Assembly: GCF_028554725.1 (NCBI RefSeq)
Contig: NC_071671.1
Coordinates: 60,292,001 to 60,356,000, forward strand
Direction: 5' to 3'
Origin: Zeugodacus cucurbitae
Taxonomy: Eukaryota; Arthropoda; Insecta; Diptera; Tephritidae
DNA: 64,000 bases
Below are positions 62,466 through 64,000 of the stretch, one piece after another (within the stretch, counting starts at the first letter, position 1; each line of letters starts with the position of its first letter). A program made the position numbers and the translations under genes. Below the pieces are notes generated by a model. It worked only from the letters and a program-made list of their open reading frames with translations. It searched no databases and was not told the origin of the DNA.

Positions 62466-62527
62466 AATATCGTCCAAGTTGTTCGTCGGCTCCTTCATAC
62501 CATCTCGTAGATGCGCAGCACAGCAAT
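62466..62527 (-). other. candidate 62-base exon, possibly 5' of ASPP
   Basis: On the minus strand a strong acceptor (TTTTTCCATTTAATTTGCAG) ends at 62528, and a strong donor (GTAAGT) begins at 62465, with a plausible branch region TTTAACTTATG upstream. The enclosed 62 bases read either as possible 5' UTR with an internal ATG (MKEPTNNLDDI, open into the donor) or as coding in one of two frames: ...CCAAHLRDGMKEPTNNLDDI or LLCCASTRWYEGADEQLGRY. It lies 50 kb upstream of the first recognised ASPP exon on the same strand. Linkage to ASPP is inference only. Confidence 0.4.
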
Positions 62528-64000
62528 CTGCAAATTAAATGGAAAAACAAAACATAAGTTAAATACAACAACAAAATACACACAAATATATGTACATATA
62601 CATAAATAGAATTTAGCAAATATAAATACAAAATGCGGGTTTGCGTGCTGCCATAACATAACATGGCATTAGCTAAATGGCCGGGTAGCGTGCACAGCAC
62701 AACACAGCCGCAGAGTCGCATAGCTTAAGAGTAGAGTAGAGTAGAGAGCGCGCGGCTGGCTGCTCGATAAAGGCGTCATTTCAATTGCTGCTACTTTTAC
62801 GAGTTATTTGCATTTAAATGTCGTTTGCTGATAACAATTAAAATGAATGTCTGTCCGCGCGCGCACACAGAAACACTTGGCATGGACACGTGGCGTGGCG
62901 CGGTGGTGTGTCAACTTCAAAACTTGCCAAATATTTTCCCAACAACGATATGGTTGTTGATGCGTCTTGCTTCGGCGCTTGAATTGAATTGGATTGGCTT
63001 GAATGGCATTTGGATTGGCTTGGCTTGTGTTGCCATGCTTGAGTGAAGTTGAAACGCGTCGCGCGCTGAAGATACGCCGCCGCCGCTACGCGTTCCACTG
63101 AGTGGCAGTGGAGCGTCCGTCTGACATGCCACATTGGTTTGACTGTCGTCAGCGCCAAGCGCCAACACCACCGCCACCGCGTTCATTGCCACTGTCATTG
63201 CTAAAGCCGCATGCCCTCCTACCTCAATCTCTCTTCGACTGTTGGCTTGTGTTGGTCACGGCGTATAATTGCCGGTGATTTAATCTTACGCATTTCCGCT
63301 ATTTAAACAACACTTAAAAAATCGTTTTGGTATGGTTTTTTTTGTATGTTTTTCTTTTTGGTTTGCTGCTAATTTCGGGGTGGGAGTTTGGCTCATCACA
63401 GTTTGCAGCACACAAATAAGTGTCGCTCATTAAGCGTGGCGTGGAAAGCACATGTACACTATTAGTGGGTAAACGACTATATATACATTGTGGTAATGAA
63501 ATGGATCACAGTGATGCGGTTCAATTAAATTAAAATAATAACGAAAGTATCTAAAATAAATTTAAAATGTTTAAATAAGTAATGGAGAAATAATGAATAT
63601 ATATATGTAAACCTCGTGAGACTACAATGAGGTTATGTTCCATTCGTACAGCTAAGTTGGGTTAGGTTGCCAAATTGTTACTTAAATGAGTTAGGAAATA
63701 GTTGGAAACATCAAAAATGCTTCTAAAATTAAATTTATAAATAAGCAGTATAATATTAAGGTTTGGTTTTAAGTTAAGTGAAATTTTTAATTTCTTTAAG
63801 AAGAAATTTCATGAAATTCAAAATATAAAGAAATTAGTTAAGAAGCTACACCCAATTGAGAGTTTTCAACATATAATGCATATAAAAACTATTTTTTTAA
63901 TTTGTTTCTATACTAAATCAAAATTTTTTTTTGGCTTTCATGTGTTTATCTCCCTTTTTCTGCTTTCCTTTGGAACAAAATTTAATAAATGAGGCTATTT
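62528..64000. other. right-end region, no gene proven
   Basis: The segment 62860-63240 is G+C-rich and open on the minus strand (63198-62917, with NVACQTDAPLPLSGT and a Gly/Ser tract), the composition expected of a fly first exon or promoter, but no domain or convincing donor is visible. Bases 63300-64000 are AT-rich with nothing recognised. Confidence 0.4.

Noticed and set aside
1..64000. tRNA, rRNA or other structured RNA genes
   Set aside because: I scanned for tRNA-type B-box (GGTTCGAATCC-like) and cloverleaf patterns and found nothing convincing by eye; a covariance-model search could still reveal one.

Overview
This is a eukaryotic, AT-rich, repeat-laden window from an insect genome, most likely a higher fly (Brachycera). 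A tephritid fruit fly is my best guess, inferred from the transposon types and the very long introns rather than proven. The one gene that can be named is the fly orthologue of ASPP (apoptosis-stimulating protein of p53; Drosophila ASPP). It lies on the minus strand at the left end. Six coding exons can be joined in frame with perfect phase agreement: 12359-12207, 8658-8391, 3351-3131, 3062-679, 612-395 and 313-111. They give 1149 residues with a coiled-coil N-terminal half, a long low-complexity and proline-rich middle, an RVSF PP1-docking motif, ankyrin repeats and an SH3 domain. The last few codons lie left of base 1.

Layout: 1-3351 holds the C-terminal four exons, separated by tiny 66-81 base introns. 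Bases 3352-12206 hold two mid-size introns (5.0 and 3.5 kb) containing transposon debris and one coding exon. Bases 12207-12690 hold the first recognisable coding exon, with a good initiation context and a probable 5' UTR and start region. From about 12.7 kb to 64 kb there is no recognisable conserved protein gene. This stretch is either a very large 5' intron of ASPP or its upstream flank. A 62-base segment with excellent splice sites at 62527-62466 (minus) may be an upstream exon. Two further weak gene candidates are a 65-residue secreted-looking ORF at 17.4 kb and an ATG-plus-donor exon at 37.7 kb.

The non-genic part carries many identifiable repeats. There are TTAA-flanked terminal-inverted-repeat elements, several MITE-like families (one present twice in opposite orientation), and a decayed mariner-type transposase. 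Non-LTR reverse transcriptase relics occur in three places, and a 5'-truncated non-LTR tail still shows its target-site duplication. A 1.15 kb dispersed repeat is present twice in opposite orientation. Several degenerate tandem arrays have periods of roughly 110-140 bases; one is studded with AP-1-type TGAGTCA heptamers and another with an ATTACCGGTAAT palindrome.

The ASPP product is expected to act at cell junctions and in apoptosis and Src regulation with partners such as RASSF8 and PP1. That is family knowledge, not something shown here. I see no operon-like or defence-type system. The most interesting material is the regulatory and repeat architecture of the long ASPP 5' region.
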